Counted from the stretch's first letter, positions 45,383-59,345 are shown. The stretch is DNA of 64,000 nucleotides from Liolophura sinensis (GCF_032854445.1 NC_088298.1:4646160-4710159); one strand, 5' to 3'. The notes: generated by a model not told the origin, from the sequence alone. A program made the numbers and translations.

Positions 45383-48300
45383 TCAGCTTGTGTTTTTTAC
45401 ATCGTACAAGTCTCTCAAAGTCTGCAGTTCAGGTAATAATGAACTTCCATCAGAGCTGTCGCTGGTGATGCATGTCAGTTTTCCCTCCAGTGCGTCAAAC
45501 AGTTTCTTGCAGCTGTCTTTTTCTGCCTTGCTCATAAACCGCACAGAGAGAGCAAATCGATTCACCTGACGTAAAGAGTTCAATATGTCGAACACAAGTT
45601 CAGGGCTCTGCTCAACACCCAGCGAAAGAGCAGACATGAAGTCTCCAAGAAGCCCGAAGCTGATTTCAGCCTTGAAAATCTGCTGGAGTTTCTGTGGCCC
45701 GATGTAGAGCAGAAAAGCGCAGCGTTCCTGGTCCGTTTTGTAATAACGTCTCCAGTCTCGTACAAACTCCTGCCCATTTTTGGGAAGCCTGTCTGTGTCC
45801 TATATAGTGAGGAGAAGCACACACAATTATTATCACATGCCATGGGGAATAAAATTGTGTAGCAATGATTTTAGTACAACATTTGTACACCCACACTAAG
45901 GCTAATGGAACAAAATATTACAGTTAGGTCAGTATTTTGTAATATATACCTTATTGGAATTTCTTCTGATTTTTTTGGACATTTGGTATGCTCATTTCGG
46001 CGAATATACATGTAACTGTAACAGTAACACACAGCTCCTCTTTTCTCACATGCTTGGTTCACCTAATGAACCACATAATACTGTTCTGAAAAAACTCAGA
46101 AAATGTAATTTTTTCCTTTCGGCACTACTGATATATGTCCTAAAAATTAAAAGAATTACAGTAAATAAGATAAATATCATTAGTAGCAAACTCCTGAGAA
46201 ATTTATTTTGATGATCTCAATACTGAAGTCCAAAAATAATAATTCTTACTAAAAATAATTCTTTATTTCAGACTGAATAGTTTTTTTTAGTTTTTTTTTT
46301 ATTAATTTTATTCTACCATACAACGATTGGCCCTGCCCTCTTTCGTAATGGTATTCATGCACACAAACCTGTTTAATCTGATCTGTGTCTTGATTGGCTG
46401 ACGGGGTGTGACCTGATTTTGACCTATTGGCTGTGCTGTTCCATGGTTGGTTGAAGGTAGTCGACACTTTATCCCCTTTGTCCAATGGCTTTAGGTGAGC
46501 AGCTAGCACAAGATCTCTGTTGGAGAAAATAAAACAAGGGGTGAATGTGACAGACTAATTATAATTTGCTGAATTGGGTGTCGAAAAGGTACCATAAATC
46601 GAAAAGTATAGTCTAAAGAAAACTGAAAGTATGGCCAGAAAATTTTTCATTTTGAGGCATATTTTTTAATAATTTCCTAATAGCCTCTATACAACCTGCA
46701 GACGGTCATGGGTTTCCCCACGTTCTGCCTGGTTTCCACCCATCATAACGCTAGCCGCAATGGTATTAGTGAAAATTACTTGAGTATTGTGTAAAACACC
46801 AATAAAATAAATAAATAACCCCCATATTTTATGCATTTACCTTTTTCCGTCAATGGTCAGAAGTGTTCGGAAATGACGTCATTGATGAAGCTACTCCTTT
46901 GGAAACTCAGGAGCTGCTTAATGCCACAATTCGGACTCTTCCCCCTGAACAAGGTTGTTTTGACAGCTGTCACCGTTAACAGCTACTTGATAGTCAGGGC
47001 CTTAGCCAGGAAAACTGCAGTTTAATGCCATTTTTATGCCCCAAGAAGAAAACAAAAGCTTTTCTGCACTTTTCTATGTTAGGCCACCTTGTATCCGGCG
47101 TACACCACATTACCTACAAACCCAGTGTTTCATGTATCGTTTAATTTCAACAAATGATAGGGACATGCACCATTATTTATCTGTTTATCAAATGTCCAGT
47201 TTTATCCAGGGTTTCCCATCAACTATCCACTTACTTGAAAGATGCATGAAATGCTTTGGTATTATTTTTTAATGTGCAGATTATTATGTGTAATAAGATA
47301 TAACAGTACAAACAAATTTTTCAACTTTCACTTTGGGAGGTAAAAATGGCTTCAAAGTAGAGTTTTCTTTATGCCCCAGGGGTCAATCCAAAAATGAAGT
47401 AGCTTTGTAGCGGTGACGGGGCACTAAGCTGGCCTAAAGAAACCATGGATTATCTGTGTACCTGTCACCCTGCCTACACTAGCGACACGGTTCACTGGGC
47501 TCGTGGCACTTTGGGGATGTTCAGAGAGTTCCGAGCAAGATCAACAATGACGTGATTTCTGAAAAAATCCGACCACTGACGGAAACCGTGTAATATAGAG
47601 GGGTAATTAACACAAATACAAATACCCCCTAAAATGAAACCTTTATTAACAAAAATAAGGTGGCATAATTTTCTCATCTGGCATAGAAACATAATCTCTG
47701 TTTTATAGTTCCTTTTCATGTATTCGTTAAGGAACATGGCTGAAGATTGACTTATTTTTGACTGGGTTACCTCTCCTTGTAGTGTGTACTACAGAAGATG
47801 TTCAGTGAACTTCACATGTCAGGCTGACATGGTACAGTGTTGAAATTATACAGCCTACCGTGTAATTTTAGTTAGACCATATAGATCATTGGGAAGTGCG
47901 AGTATTTTGTAATACATGGCCGATAGAAAGGAATATATTGTATCTGGGTTATCTGCCTCCAGTATGTCATCTTGTCCACCACAAGCGAACATTGCATTAT
48001 GGGAATAACAGTGCTGCCTCATTTACACGTTATCTTGTTGGGCCGACAGTTTAGACTGGTGATGGATTTTCCCTTGTAATTCTCATAATTGACATGATTC
48101 AGAAAATATAGCCCTAGTGCATTTAGTTTTGAATAAAATGCACCTCATTTTTCCATTTCGCTGAAAAAACTCGTGAATTTATTTTGGCAATACCGATATG
48201 TCACTTTATTTGAACAACATGATAAACTACAACTGTAGATCAAACCCTGAGTGTAGAATTTAAAAATTTTCAAGAGAAAAGAAAAAGACAAATGTTATTA

Positions 48301-48465
48301 ATTAGTTTCTCACTTGAATTCCTCGTACGTGGCCACTTTATTTGTCACGGCTCGGATCTTGGCGTCATTCTCTCTCCAGTATCTTGCATCAGCTTCCACT
48401 GCCTGCATCAATTCTTTCTCCAGTTTGTTAAAATCGATTGATTCTCCGTCATCATGAGTAGCCAT
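45383..48465 (-). CDS. CCDC103: Coiled-coil domain-containing protein 103 (dynein arm attachment factor), complete
   Basis: CCDC103 is needed to attach inner and outer dynein arms to ciliary microtubules; mutations in humans cause primary ciliary dyskinesia. Coding exons in transcript order: 48465-48314, 46516-46369, 45799-45383 (TGA); 717 nt, 238 aa, close to the human 242. Residues 1-50 (DFNKLEKELMQAVEADARYW, NKVATYEEF) match the charged N-terminal dynein-attachment helix. Residues 51-66 (KDLVLAAHLKPLDKGDK) match the human IVLASHLKPLERKDK. Residues about 105-190 form the RPAP3_C-like domain (FVRDWRRYYKTDQERCAFLL, ISFGLLGDFMSAL, NRFALSVRFMSKAEKDSCKK). An acceptor (CTCATAG) immediately precedes the ATG, so at least one noncoding 5' exon lies upstream. 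The C-terminal LPELQTLRDLYDVKN is the weak leucine-rich end typical of the family. Confidence 0.95.
46690..46819 (+). mobile_element. SINE family 1, 3' half
   Basis: ACAACCTGCAGACGGTCATG, GGTTTCCACCCATCATAACG and GTGTAAAACACCAATAAAAT, ending in AAATAAATAA. Confidence 0.82.
46820..47608. mobile_element. Inverted-repeat DNA element, about 790 bp
   Basis: The left arm has TTCCGTCAATGGTCAGAAG and GAAATGACGTCATTGATGA. The right arm is its diverged complement (TCAACAATGACGTGATTTCT, CCGACCACTGACGGAA). The arms are about 80 bp; the central 600 bp has no recognised transposase. Confidence 0.65.
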
Positions 48466-50700
48466 CTATGAGAGGAAAAAACAGAAACAGTGAACGGAAT
48501 ACGTAGAGTTCAACCTCACATGAACTTACAAAATACATACGTGTGAAGAGGGTAAGAGGCCCGGAGTGATCAGTAGCAAGAGTAGCTTCTTTCAAAAATC
48601 CATGGCGAGAAAAGAACACAGCCAAAGGCTTTATGTTATCATGATAATAGGAACCCGTCAAAAGTCTGGAACTTGACATCAAATGTTCATCAAGGTTTTA
48701 TTTTCGTCAGATTTTTACTGACGTCAAGTGTTCCTTTCCAATCTCATCATGATGACGTCAAAACCATGAAGACATGGCACAACGATCCATTTTTGTCAAT
48801 GTCAAGTAGGAGATGTTAAGTTTTGGGTGCCCAGGTGTTGTGAAAGACAAGGTGGTTTTGCTGGTTGCTGACCCACTTCTCACTTCTCAGGTTTTCGTTG
48901 TGAAACAGAGATTTTTCAATGAATTGACGTGATTACCATGGAGCATCAACCTAGTCTTTACAACAGCTGGATGCTGTTTTGGTAACATAGTTGAGGTTCA
49001 TTGCAGTTCAAATAAACATCAGTCAGTTAATTTAAGTATCGATCAGTTCATTTAAGCATCTGCTTTTCACAATAAAACTCTATGAAGGGGGTCAATGACA
49101 AACGATTGAATCACTCTAAAATTTACAACTCCCATTATCATAATTACGAATTCAATGAATTCGCTACTTAACTACAGTGAGTGATTTCTGTTACCAAAGC
49201 CACGTTTTGGGATAGAAGGATTGAGTCTGTTGTACATTAGTGTATATATAATATCATACACATTACTCTGTCATTTTGTGACAAGCACGAACACTTAAAC
49301 ATGCAAGCATCTTGAATGATGAATACCTCGAAAACTGGACCCCAAACAATAGATAAGACTGAAAGTGTTACAATGAAATAATCAATGTCTACAAACCACG
49401 ATGGTATTTCCGTCTTCTGTGAATTAGGTGGAAGCCTATTTAAAGTATAAACAGCAAGTATATAGCGTTATTTACATGTTTCAATTCAAAACAGCTTAAC
49501 TTTACCCTATGAAAACATCACCCTTACTGGTTTCGTCCGAACTTGTCGTTTTAGCGTCCCTGTCAACGACAAGGGCGGTAACTCGTGCATGAACTTTGAA
49601 AGTACCACTTGGTTAGCGAAGAGCGACAAAGGGAAAATAAAATCATTCAAGATCAGACACATTATCAAGCAGTAAATTCATACACATCCGAGTAAATAAA
49701 TCACACGAAATACATCTTGGAGAGTAACGTTTTAAGGCCGAAATAATTAAGAGTTCATTAAGAGTTAATTTTAATTAAGAGTTAATTTTTATGCTACATT
49801 TTCTGTTAAATTTTCAGTGTGCACATCTGCCCTCGGATACCGCGTATAAAATAAAATTTGTTGCATATAGGTGTGTAAACCACTATTTAATTCCTATAGC
49901 AGTTTGTGTTGTGTTAATGCAAAAGAATATCTGCATTAGTAATCTTTGTCCTGTTGCTCATTCAGTAGAGGGAAACACCTGCGGTGATAACCGTGGACTT
50001 GCAAGTTAATCGAGTCTCAGGCTGTCACACCAACCATACCTGCCAGAAAGGCAGGGTGCAACTTACATGCAAGTAGGGGAGTAAAAAGACATTTGTGAGC
50101 TTACTTTGACATCACAGACTTGCCACAAGCTGTAAAAACAATGAAGACAGCATGCAGGAAAAAATTCTTTCCCATAAACGCCCGACCCCGACAGCTATAT
50201 GTACCTTCTGTAGAGGGAGGGAAAAGGAGCAGCCTACCATACCCCTATCAGCACGTACGCGGCACTCATTTGCCTTGTTCTAAAGCAAATGTCAGTCTAG
50301 TACTTATTTATTGTCTAGTAGTGTATATACTTTTCCCCACTGAAAATCCATGATAGTTTGTTTAAATGGATAATTTTTAAAGACTACCTGAATTCACAAA
50401 ACTAATCAGAAAAGAGATCTCACACAGGAGTTTGTTGTTAAACATTTGTTAACTACCAGTACATATAGGCCTAACTTGCAGGCTAAAACTGCAGCATCTT
50501 GGCTTTCGGGTCGTTTAAACTACATATACAATACTCTGCACTCAAATATACAAAAATGTCAAGAATGATTCGTCTGTGGCCATTCCTTTGTTCACATACA
50601 CGTAGGCCTAGTCAGTGTAGCCTACCCATTGCGTTCACCACATGGTTGTGAAGATCGTGCAAGCTAGAGAGATTGAAAATTTCAAGCCACAGCTCGGTCC
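48466..50700. promoter_or_regulatory. Divergent CCDC103 / histone H3 interval
   Basis: Must contain the CCDC103 noncoding first exon(s) and promoter; a plausible start region is around 49500-49620, but no core motif fixes it. No other histone gene, RNA gene or repeat family recognised. Confidence 0.4.
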
Positions 50701-50713
50701 CGCTGTAAACCAG

Positions 50714-50860
50714 CCAATCAGTATGCGCAATTTGAACCAATGGCAAACCAGTAATTCTAGCCAATGAACAAAGCGTGCGGTCGAATCCACAGCCAATCAG
50801 AGTAAAGCGCGCGCACCACTGTGCTCATACAAATAGCTGCTGAACGTCTGTCGGTTACAT
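50714..50860 (+). promoter_or_regulatory. Histone H3 promoter
   Basis: Four CCAAT boxes at 50714, 50737, 50761 and 50793, then a TATA-like TACAAATA at 50828-50835, about 80 bases before the ATG. Multiple CCAAT boxes are typical of S-phase histone promoters. Transcription probably starts near 50858. Confidence 0.75.
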
Positions 50861-50906
50861 TCCACATTTCGAGTTTTCTACGAATAGAACGAGAAGGAAG
50901 TATTGA

Positions 50907-51323
<417 letters not shown>

Positions 51324-51366
51324 GCTCCCTAACCAGCTAACCACAGCCACCAAAAACCTTCCCAAC

Positions 51367-51382
51367 GGCCCTTTTCAGGGCC
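51367..51382 (+). terminator. H3: Histone 3' stem-loop
   Basis: GGCCCTTTTCAGGGCC, the canonical 6 bp stem and TTTC loop bound by SLBP, 44 bases after the stop. A purine-rich GAAAGAG at 51396-51402 fits the downstream element that pairs with U7 snRNA. The mRNA is therefore expected to be cleaved without polyadenylation. Confidence 0.97.
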
Positions 51383-51402
51383 AACCACGTCCTATGAAAG
51401 AG

Positions 51403-52119
51403 TACTTTCTATCAAGCACCTTCTCGTAACAACCGACGATACCCGAAAATCGGTCCAGAGCCTGAACCGATATTCGGGGAAGATAACATTTTCGGTAGCC
51501 TAAGTTGCATTTACAAGTCAAAAGGCTTCAGGTGCATATATGGTTTGTAATGTAGGTCAATGCCCACTAGTCAGGAAAAAAAGTCCATAGTGATAGGCCT
51601 ACTGGATTCTAACCCCGAAAAGCAACCTTCCATTAAGGTACGACCTGATTTTGAAAGACATACATTTTTAGTAGAGGTTATCACAACACTTAATACATGT
51701 GTTGTGTAAGTGCCTCTCAAGATGGCTAACTTGAAAACAGACTTTGAGGGTACTGGGCTAACTGCTGAGCAAACTTCTAAGTAACAAGTAGTCTCTTGGA
51801 CCCCATTTATGTACAGCAGTTGGAATAAACAAGTTGTTTAATGTTACACTGATTAGAAAGGTTATCTATAGCTATGAAAAGAAACTTTGACTCCCCGAGT
51901 TGAAAAAGTCAACCTTTTCAGCAAATTAATACCAAATTATTGTACAACGTATTTCCCATGTGCAACAAGCATCATATATGCCCTCATGAATTTGATACGA
52001 GACCAGGAAGAAAGTTGAAAAAATCATGTGACCCATAGATGGCTGCAACTGCACATGTAATAAGTGTATAAAAACTTTACACAGTGACATAATGCCTTGA
52101 CTCTAGAACACTGCGAAAG
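51403..52119. other. Downstream of H3, nothing recognised
   Basis: AT-rich, no further histone or other gene seen. Confidence 0.6.
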
Positions 52120-52650
52120 GGCCTTAGGTGTGGTATCCATGGGAGCCACCCATGCCCACATTGCAAGGACCTTCTTGTTGCTTGTTGTGTCAAACTTTTG
52201 CAATGTTGCATACGGGCAGACCTAGTATAACTGCCCAGAGAAGACCAGTACTTACACACTTTACACCTGAGGAACTCCTTCCTGACAGTGACATTGTAAA
52301 TCAAAGCCTTAGGTCACTGTCAGTCGGCAGACTGTGTCCAGGAGACTCGTGGCTCACAGAATTAGGGCCAACTGAATCGACCATTCAGAGGGAGCTGTTT
52401 GAAGCGACGTGAATGACAACTTTTTGTTTTACCAGATGAAAGTCACTGTCTGTTCCGAGCTGATGGCAGACAGTGGGTTTACCGTCGAAGGGGTGAATGA
52501 ACGGCTGCATCATGCATCCAGGAGGTAGTACCGTTTGGTTGTGGCAGTGTGATCGTGTGGAGAGGAACGGACACCACTGGTCATCATCTATGGGAAGCTC
52601 ACAGCTCAACGTTACATAGATGAAATTCATGTTTTTATATAGACTGATTT
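52120..52650 (+). mobile_element. Tc1/mariner-type transposase relic
   Basis: Plus-strand pieces read ERALGVVSMGATHAHIARTF (N-terminal helix-turn-helix region), then TAQRRPVLTHFTPEELLP, then DESHCLFRADGRQWVYRRRG and CGSVIVWRGTDTTGHH. The last two match the DESRF..ADGR..VYRR.GE and GGGSVMVWGGI blocks of Tc1-like DDE transposases. The pieces are out of frame and interrupted by stops; the C-terminal third is lost. Terminal repeats were not identified. Confidence 0.75.
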
Positions 52651-52783
52651 TAAAAATAATCAACTTTTTGTATACTCAACCCATTGTTAACAAGGATGGA
52701 ATTGTTATTTTCTCCCCTTGTTGTGTTGTTCACTTGTAAAATGATTTGAGGGCAGCTTTGTCCATTCTTACTCAAGACTTTCA

Positions 52784-53187
52784 ATATCTAAAGTCACTGG
52801 TGTTTTCAATATATTAAATGTCAGTTATCCGGTTTTTTGCTGTGGCAAAATAAATCTATCGAACTCTTTGTAAAGTTTCTTTTGGTCGTCAGCTTATGTT
52901 CTGATATGGTAATAACACGTGATGTTAAGATCCAGTAAAAATGAAAATGGCACACAGGCCTATACATTTCGTTAATACTTTCGTGTGTGTGGTGCTGTGT
53001 ACAAACCAGCAGAATCCTAAAGGAGGCCGATTTTCATCACTGTTAAACGCCCCATATTTATACTTTTTTCTTTACTTCCAACATGTAACGTCATTGGTCT
53101 TTTCTATATATTAAACTTCAGTCATCTTGTTTTTTGCTTTGGCAAAATAAATTTAGGACTCTTGGTAAAGTTTCTTTTGGCCGTCAA
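52784..53187. repeat. About 110 bp direct repeat, 294 bp apart
   Basis: Copies at about 52784-52893 and 53078-53187 share TTTTTTGCT.TGGCAAAATA and GTAAAGTTTCTTTTGG.CGTCA. They follow the Tc1 relic and may be its degenerated end or a separate element. Confidence 0.7.
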
Positions 53188-53547
53188 GTTTATATAACAC
53201 TATATTGTTTAGAAATGCAAACCTTGAAACACCTCATTGCCATCAAGGCCTCAAAGAAAGCGAGTGGAAGGAAATGTGCAGTATTATGCTATGGGTTTCC
53301 TCGGTACTGAATGCCAAGTGAAATATTCTTTTCACGCTTCTTCTGCAGGAAAGTGTTTTCTGCATTAAAAATTTTGGTGTTTTTCACCGATAAGTCTGAT
53401 CTTTCTGTTTCAGACACTTAAATGCCAAATTGCTGTTAAAAGTCTGCTGATAGGAACTGTCCAACCATTGAATTTGCAAGGGGCATTAAATATGGTTGAA
53501 TATGTCGATGACATCTGGATTCTTTATTTCCCTAGTCTTGATCTGCT

Positions 53548-53662
53548 GTACAGGGGTAGGTCTGCCAACAATCTGCGGATAGTTGTGGGTCTCCCACGGG
53601 CCCTGCCAGGTGTGCCCCCACCCTACTGCTGGCTGCCACTGTACACAGGTGAATCCATCATG
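53548..53662 (+). mobile_element. SINE family 1, central fragment
   Basis: GGTAGGTCTGCCAACAATCT, GCGGATAGTTGTGGGTCTCC and TACTGCTGGCTGCCACTGTA. Head and tail absent. Confidence 0.7.
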
Positions 53663-56600
53663 GTTATGGCATGTAGAGTGATTTATTTTCACTTCAATCT
53701 CCTTAAAACAACAGAAAACAAAAGCTTGCTGGTGGGATGTATGTTATAATATAATTCTGTCAAACCAGTCATGGGTCTATTTATGGCACATGTTATTCTG
53801 AGTACATACAGCCTAACTACAATTGAACGAACTGCTGCACCTGCACCCATAGTAATGAGGTTTTTCGTCTGGCTACAGGCAAAAGAAAAAAATCATCTAA
53901 TGAAAAAAGCATGGATATATTTAGCTGTTACCTACACGTGTATCGGATCAAATTTTAGAGAAGTGAACTACAGAGGTACACGTATATGTATTAGCTTATT
54001 ACAGACTTGTGTAACGGACTTCAAATTTAAGTGCTACATATTGATCTAATTCAACTTGAGCATATGTCAGAAGTAAAAACTACAACATTATACACATATT
54101 ATTACAAATGACTGAAAGTTTTTGTATGTTAAATCAGTTGTTAACCATCTACAGTAACAACTAGTGTTATATTTACTGTACATCAAAATATTCACATGCC
54201 TAGTAAAGTTAATTATGTGCAAACTTGAACACTGAAAGTTACATTTTTATGCAAACATGAACACTGGTACATAATAGTATTTAACATGAACAGCACTTTT
54301 CTTCTTTACAAATATTCTTTAATCTGTACATATTTCATTGGTTCTTAGCACAATGCTATGATGTAGAACGCTTCCTCTACAAATTATGAGGCCATGGCTG
54401 TCATTTTGCATGTAGAATGGTATGAAACATCAAGGGGACCCAATCAGACCCCAAATCTTTCACCACTGCACTTAGCAAGGTATTGGACAACCCTCTTAAC
54501 GACAGTCCAACAGCATAAGCTCTGCATATGTAATAAACTAATAATGCAAGTCATACAAACATAAGATGCATATGAATGTCTATCTGCATACATTGTTATG
54601 TGTATTATTTTTCACAGTGCTATACATTTCCTGGATCAGAACACACCTCAGTATCAATGAGCCTTAGGCCATCATCTTACATGGGTAGTTTTACCAGTGT
54701 AATACAGATCATTCAAAAAAAAACAATTCAACTGTCAAATTTATAGTACTTCTACATATTGTGTGAAATGGATCCAAAAGATCTATTTCTTAAAGAGATC
54801 AAGGGCCAAACAGAACATGTTATAGACACTTATGTTTATCTGGCAGCATAGTAAGTACACTGAGCGATGTAGGCCAGTAAGAGTAAAACCTGGCAGTGAA
54901 TTCGTTATGTGGTACATTTAGACAGTCTTCTTCAAAATACACAGACCATAGTGTACATGTACAGGTCAACAAGGTCATGTGTGGTGTAAGTTTTCATACC
55001 CATAATGGTTGCCCAAATTAAACCTGAGGCCAAAAAAGTCCACTTTAAGATAAAACAAATTTATTCAAAAGTGTGTTGACATTAATTTTATGTGAAAATG
55101 TGTGATTTGATATTACTTCTGACTGAATCAAAGTTATTATTAAGTTGCACATTGACTCTAATACAAGATATGGCCTAAAATTTCTTGCTTTTTGCCCCTA
55201 TTAGCACCCTGTATGTGACCCTGGTGAAATCTGGCTGATTACCCTCTGAAACACTAATACATGTCTGCTTATGGGTGTGAAACTTGGCAATAGATTAAAA
55301 GACGGTTCACATCCTTTACCCGCGAAAATATCAAATTCTTGAATTGACAACGAACAATTGGTGTCCATATGAAGTCTTCCAATCTCTCTACTTTTAAAGC
55401 ATACTGTGGGTATGAGTGCTGTTTAACGTGAAAAGCATACAAGGATTTTCGACTTGACTCAAGCAGAGGCTACTATTGATCAGAGATCCCTCAACCGGGA
55501 GACGTTTTATGCACTTGACTACCGCATCGCCTTTCAGATGCCTCCTTACCCTTTCAGTCATCAAATAATCTGTGGAGACCTCAATCAGTGGAGGGAGGAA
55601 AATATCCATTTTTTTTTTACCCATGCTCTGAGATTCCTTCATTGACTTTTTAACAGATCTGTAAATCATCAATTTTTACCCCTTTATGCTTTAGTTTATA
55701 TTTTTATCGTGGAAACAACCTATTCTGTAAATCTATCAGCTTTGTCTTTGGCTTGTTTGTATGTATATTGTGTAAATACAGATATTCATAAGCGTATGGT
55801 GTACTAGTGTCATGAAACATTTGTAAATCCATCAAAGATTTACTGAAAACATACTTCTGAATGTTGGAAATATTACACAGGTACCAATATCAAAATGGAC
55901 GTCTTTTCTGACGATTTGTGAAAAAAAAAAAAAACTTCTTAATGTTGTCATGATTACAGTTTTAGCACTGCCTCACTGCAGCATCATGCTACAGACACTG
56001 GAGTTCACTGCACAAACACCAATGTCTAGGTCCAAAAAAAATGCCGAAAAGAAAAGTCTTGTGTGGACCCAGAATTTACTCTAATACCCGCTCTCATGGG
56101 AAAAATTAAGCTCGTTTAACTTGCGAATGACTTTGACGTCGCCCATGTGAACACAAAGTGGGGGGATTTAATTCGGTTCATTCGCCCCAGCCGGTGACGT
56201 TTAGTTTCAAGCTAGTTTCAGGGCTTGAGTGGGTTTGTCTGTACCGTGTGAACAGTAACCGAATTAAATGCCCCGGGTACGTGGAGGTCAGGATGATGTC
56301 GTCATTACCAGACGGGCTTAAATGTGACCATGTGAACAGGCAAATCCCTACACTGGTTTAAAACCGGCTTGGCTATATGGTAATGTGAACGTACGCATTT
56401 TTACAATTTTTACAAATTCTGGTCATGTGAATGAGCTATAAATGACCTAAAATTTCGTCCATGACGAAAAGTTTTCCACATTCTAACATATTCTATTAAT
56501 TTTAGGAAGAGTTATGAGTTTTCATTGGAAGGTAGGATGATATCCTACTTCAACGATTCAGCACCAGACGCAACGTCTTATGACACTTATTCACCAGGAT

Positions 56601-59345
56601 AAAGCACTTTTTGGGTCGAAATTTTAGGTAATTTAGGTCATCCTCACCATATCATTAGAAAAACATACTTCAGTCAAAGCTTACTTTATATAGCAAAATT
56701 AATTAATAACATCACTGATTACATGAATAACTTAGTAATAATAAAATAATTTTAACAATCTACATATATAAAAAGAACACATAATGGCAAACCTACCTAC
56801 AGTTTATACAGCAGCAATAAATTTCAATTCTGACAATTTTATCATAATTACGAAAAGTTTAGTGTTCAGGATAAAATTGGCAACTTCCACCTAAGAATAG
56901 AGATCTGATGGACCAAACCACATATGGCTTGAGCACAAAACTTCCATGACTTCAGCAAAGTTACACCGCAAGAGAAAAAAAATTACTTCTGGTCAATTCC
57001 CATAAGTTTCTTTACACTCTTCAAAAATAAACTAGCGATTAAATACATTTAAGGCTATTGCGATACTTAAAAAAGAAAAAAAATTAATTACATACAATGC
57101 ATACAGCCATACAATTGTTCTCACACAAACAATTGCTAATTATCATAATGCACAAACTTTATACATCAAGATTATAAAAAAGTAAAATGTTTTCAAAATT
57201 TGCAATCTACATCTCATCATTACACTCTGTTTTTGCTAAGCTATGTTCCGTTGATTTTGTGCTTCTTGTCACCAGAACTTGCACAGGGTTATTCAGCAAT
57301 TCAGCACGCACAGCACAACAAGCATTTTACAAAACATCACTGCTATACCATTACTGCTCGAAACTAGTAGGGCTGCACCGAAGTGTCTCCCTTGCAGTCA
57401 CTCTCCCATCTAAGTGATGTGTTTTTCGGAGCAAGCTGCGGTTAGGAGGACTTCTGAAAATGGCTAAATGCGAGTTTTGAAGTTAAATAACAACATAAAT
57501 TAGTTGGAGGCCTATCTTCAAGACAGATTTTAATTTGGTATAGTGATTTGGAAAGAACAAACATTAAATATTTTTTAACCCATTTGGAAGAAATTTAAAC
57601 ATCCCCCAATGGAACATGCATACAGTAGAGCCACACCTCTGTGAACCCAAAAGGGCAAATACAAAGAACCACAAAATCAACTGAACACAGCCTAAGAATT
57701 AGTCTACCTCCAAATCTGTTTTTTCTTCATTTTTTTTTTTTTGTGTGTTAAGTTCTGTGGATTTGCATAATGGAATGTGCCAAAGATCTAGAAAGAGGCT
57801 ACAAACAAACTTCTAAATCAAAGCTTGCCAAGAGTAAAGAAAGAGTAAAAAATTGTCACACAACACAATGAAAACCGTTGCAGGTTATATATGGAAAACA
57901 TCTTATTAAGTTTGAAAATGAACACAATTTATAATTTTAAATACTAAATCTGATACAATAAACAACTGTTGCAAACACAATTATTGAAGCACTGGCTATG
58001 AAAATAGCTTTGGAACATATATTAATACGACATAAACCTTTAAAAAAAAAATTTAAAAAAAATATGCAACTTTATACACCTTCAAATAAAATCACAATAA
58101 ATAATGACAACAACTTCCCAAATCATTGAGCAACCCAAACAAAAAAAAATATACAAGGTAATTTGGGAATAGCGCTGGAGCATGACAATTTAACTCATTT
58201 GTTTCAATATAAGGAAAGACTGGACTTCTTACAAAATGCTCTTTTGATTATGCATTTCTGGTTTCATAAAGTTCCTAGTAAAAACCTGTTCATCAGAACA
58301 AAACCACACAAGGGAGGCTAAATTATCTCCCCTTACTCATAAGGGTTGGGCGCAAAACAAACATGTTCATGTAGGTATATGAATGGTATGGTGTTTTTCA
58401 GTTGGGCTTAAGTTTCTGTATACTTTTCTCTTTACAAAAAGAAAATTGAATTTGAAGTAAATCTTTACTTGGCTGACCTAATTTCATTAAAATATCTAAA
58501 TTTAGATATTTTTAATATCAAGCATAAGTGTTTCTGACATGCCAAGTTGATGGGCTTTGGTTGCCGATTGTTCTTGCAAGACTCCGTGACCATTTTGACA
58601 AAATTGTCTCACTAAAATCTCTTGTAATTTTTTATCAGAAATAAAAAGCGGGTTATAAAGTTTGTTCAAATTTTCCTGCACATCACTGTTTGATAGGCAA
58701 ATTTTTTGTGAGCGAAAAATGCATTAAAATTGACAGTTCAAAAGAGTGTGACATATAACTGTATTTAATTGCAGAAATATTAGGAATTACCATGTACTTG
58801 ACATATCCTACATGTATATGGAAATACAGTATATTAAACAGTCTGTTTTAGAATAAACTGACATTTACAGCACAATTGCAATTCCTCAATCCAATAGCAC
58901 TGGAATTATGTCTTGCAGCCATAAGGGGAAATACAAGATTGCAAATAATCATAAAATTGATACAAAAATCATCACCTTACGATATTCCATCAGACTTTTA
59001 AGTTAAATGTAAAGAAAACTGCTTGGCAACTGACTGTTGGGTTGAGGGCTCTTAGAGGCGAGTTATCAATCACACATTTGGTAAGTTACATGTCATTACA
59101 AATGAATAGTGTGGTTTTCATTTTAGTCAAAACCAACATGTGGTTTCACAGACGAGTTGTGTGGTTTTCACTTTGGTCAAAACCAACATGTGGTTTCACA
59201 GACGAGTTGTGTGGTTTTCACTTTGGTCAAAACCAACATGTGGTTTCACAGACGAGTTGTGTGGTTTTCACTTTGGTCAAAACCAACATGTGGTTTCACA
59301 GACGAGTTGTGTGGTTTTCACTTTGGTCAAAACCAACATGTAGTT
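53663..59345 (-). other. SOCS gene 3' UTR and 3' flank
   Basis: 5.7 kb of AT-rich sequence below the SOCS stop codon with almost no SINE or MITE copies, which favours a long 3' UTR. The first minus-strand AATAAA I found is at 55060-55065; if used, the UTR would be about 4.3 kb. A possible foldback element lies at about 56060-56440 (mirrored ACCGAATTAAAT motifs). No other gene recognised. Confidence 0.4.
56060..56440. mobile_element. Possible foldback element
   Basis: GGATTTAATTCGGTTCATTC (about 56163) is mirrored by GTAACCGAATTAAATGCC (about 56256), and ACCCAGAATTTACTC is weakly mirrored by AATTTTTACAAATTCTGGTC at the right end. Locally richer in CpG than its surroundings. Confidence 0.4.

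Larger units (their letters stand above)
46517..48313. other. CCDC103 intron with SINE and inverted-repeat element
   Basis: Holds a SINE family 1 3' half (46690-46819) and a long terminal-inverted-repeat element (46820-47608). The rest, 47609-48313, is AT-rich with nothing recognised. Confidence 0.65.

Noticed and set aside
52128-52412. 94-codon plus-strand frame as a host gene
   Set aside because: It overlaps the Tc1 transposase relic and includes out-of-frame pieces of it.
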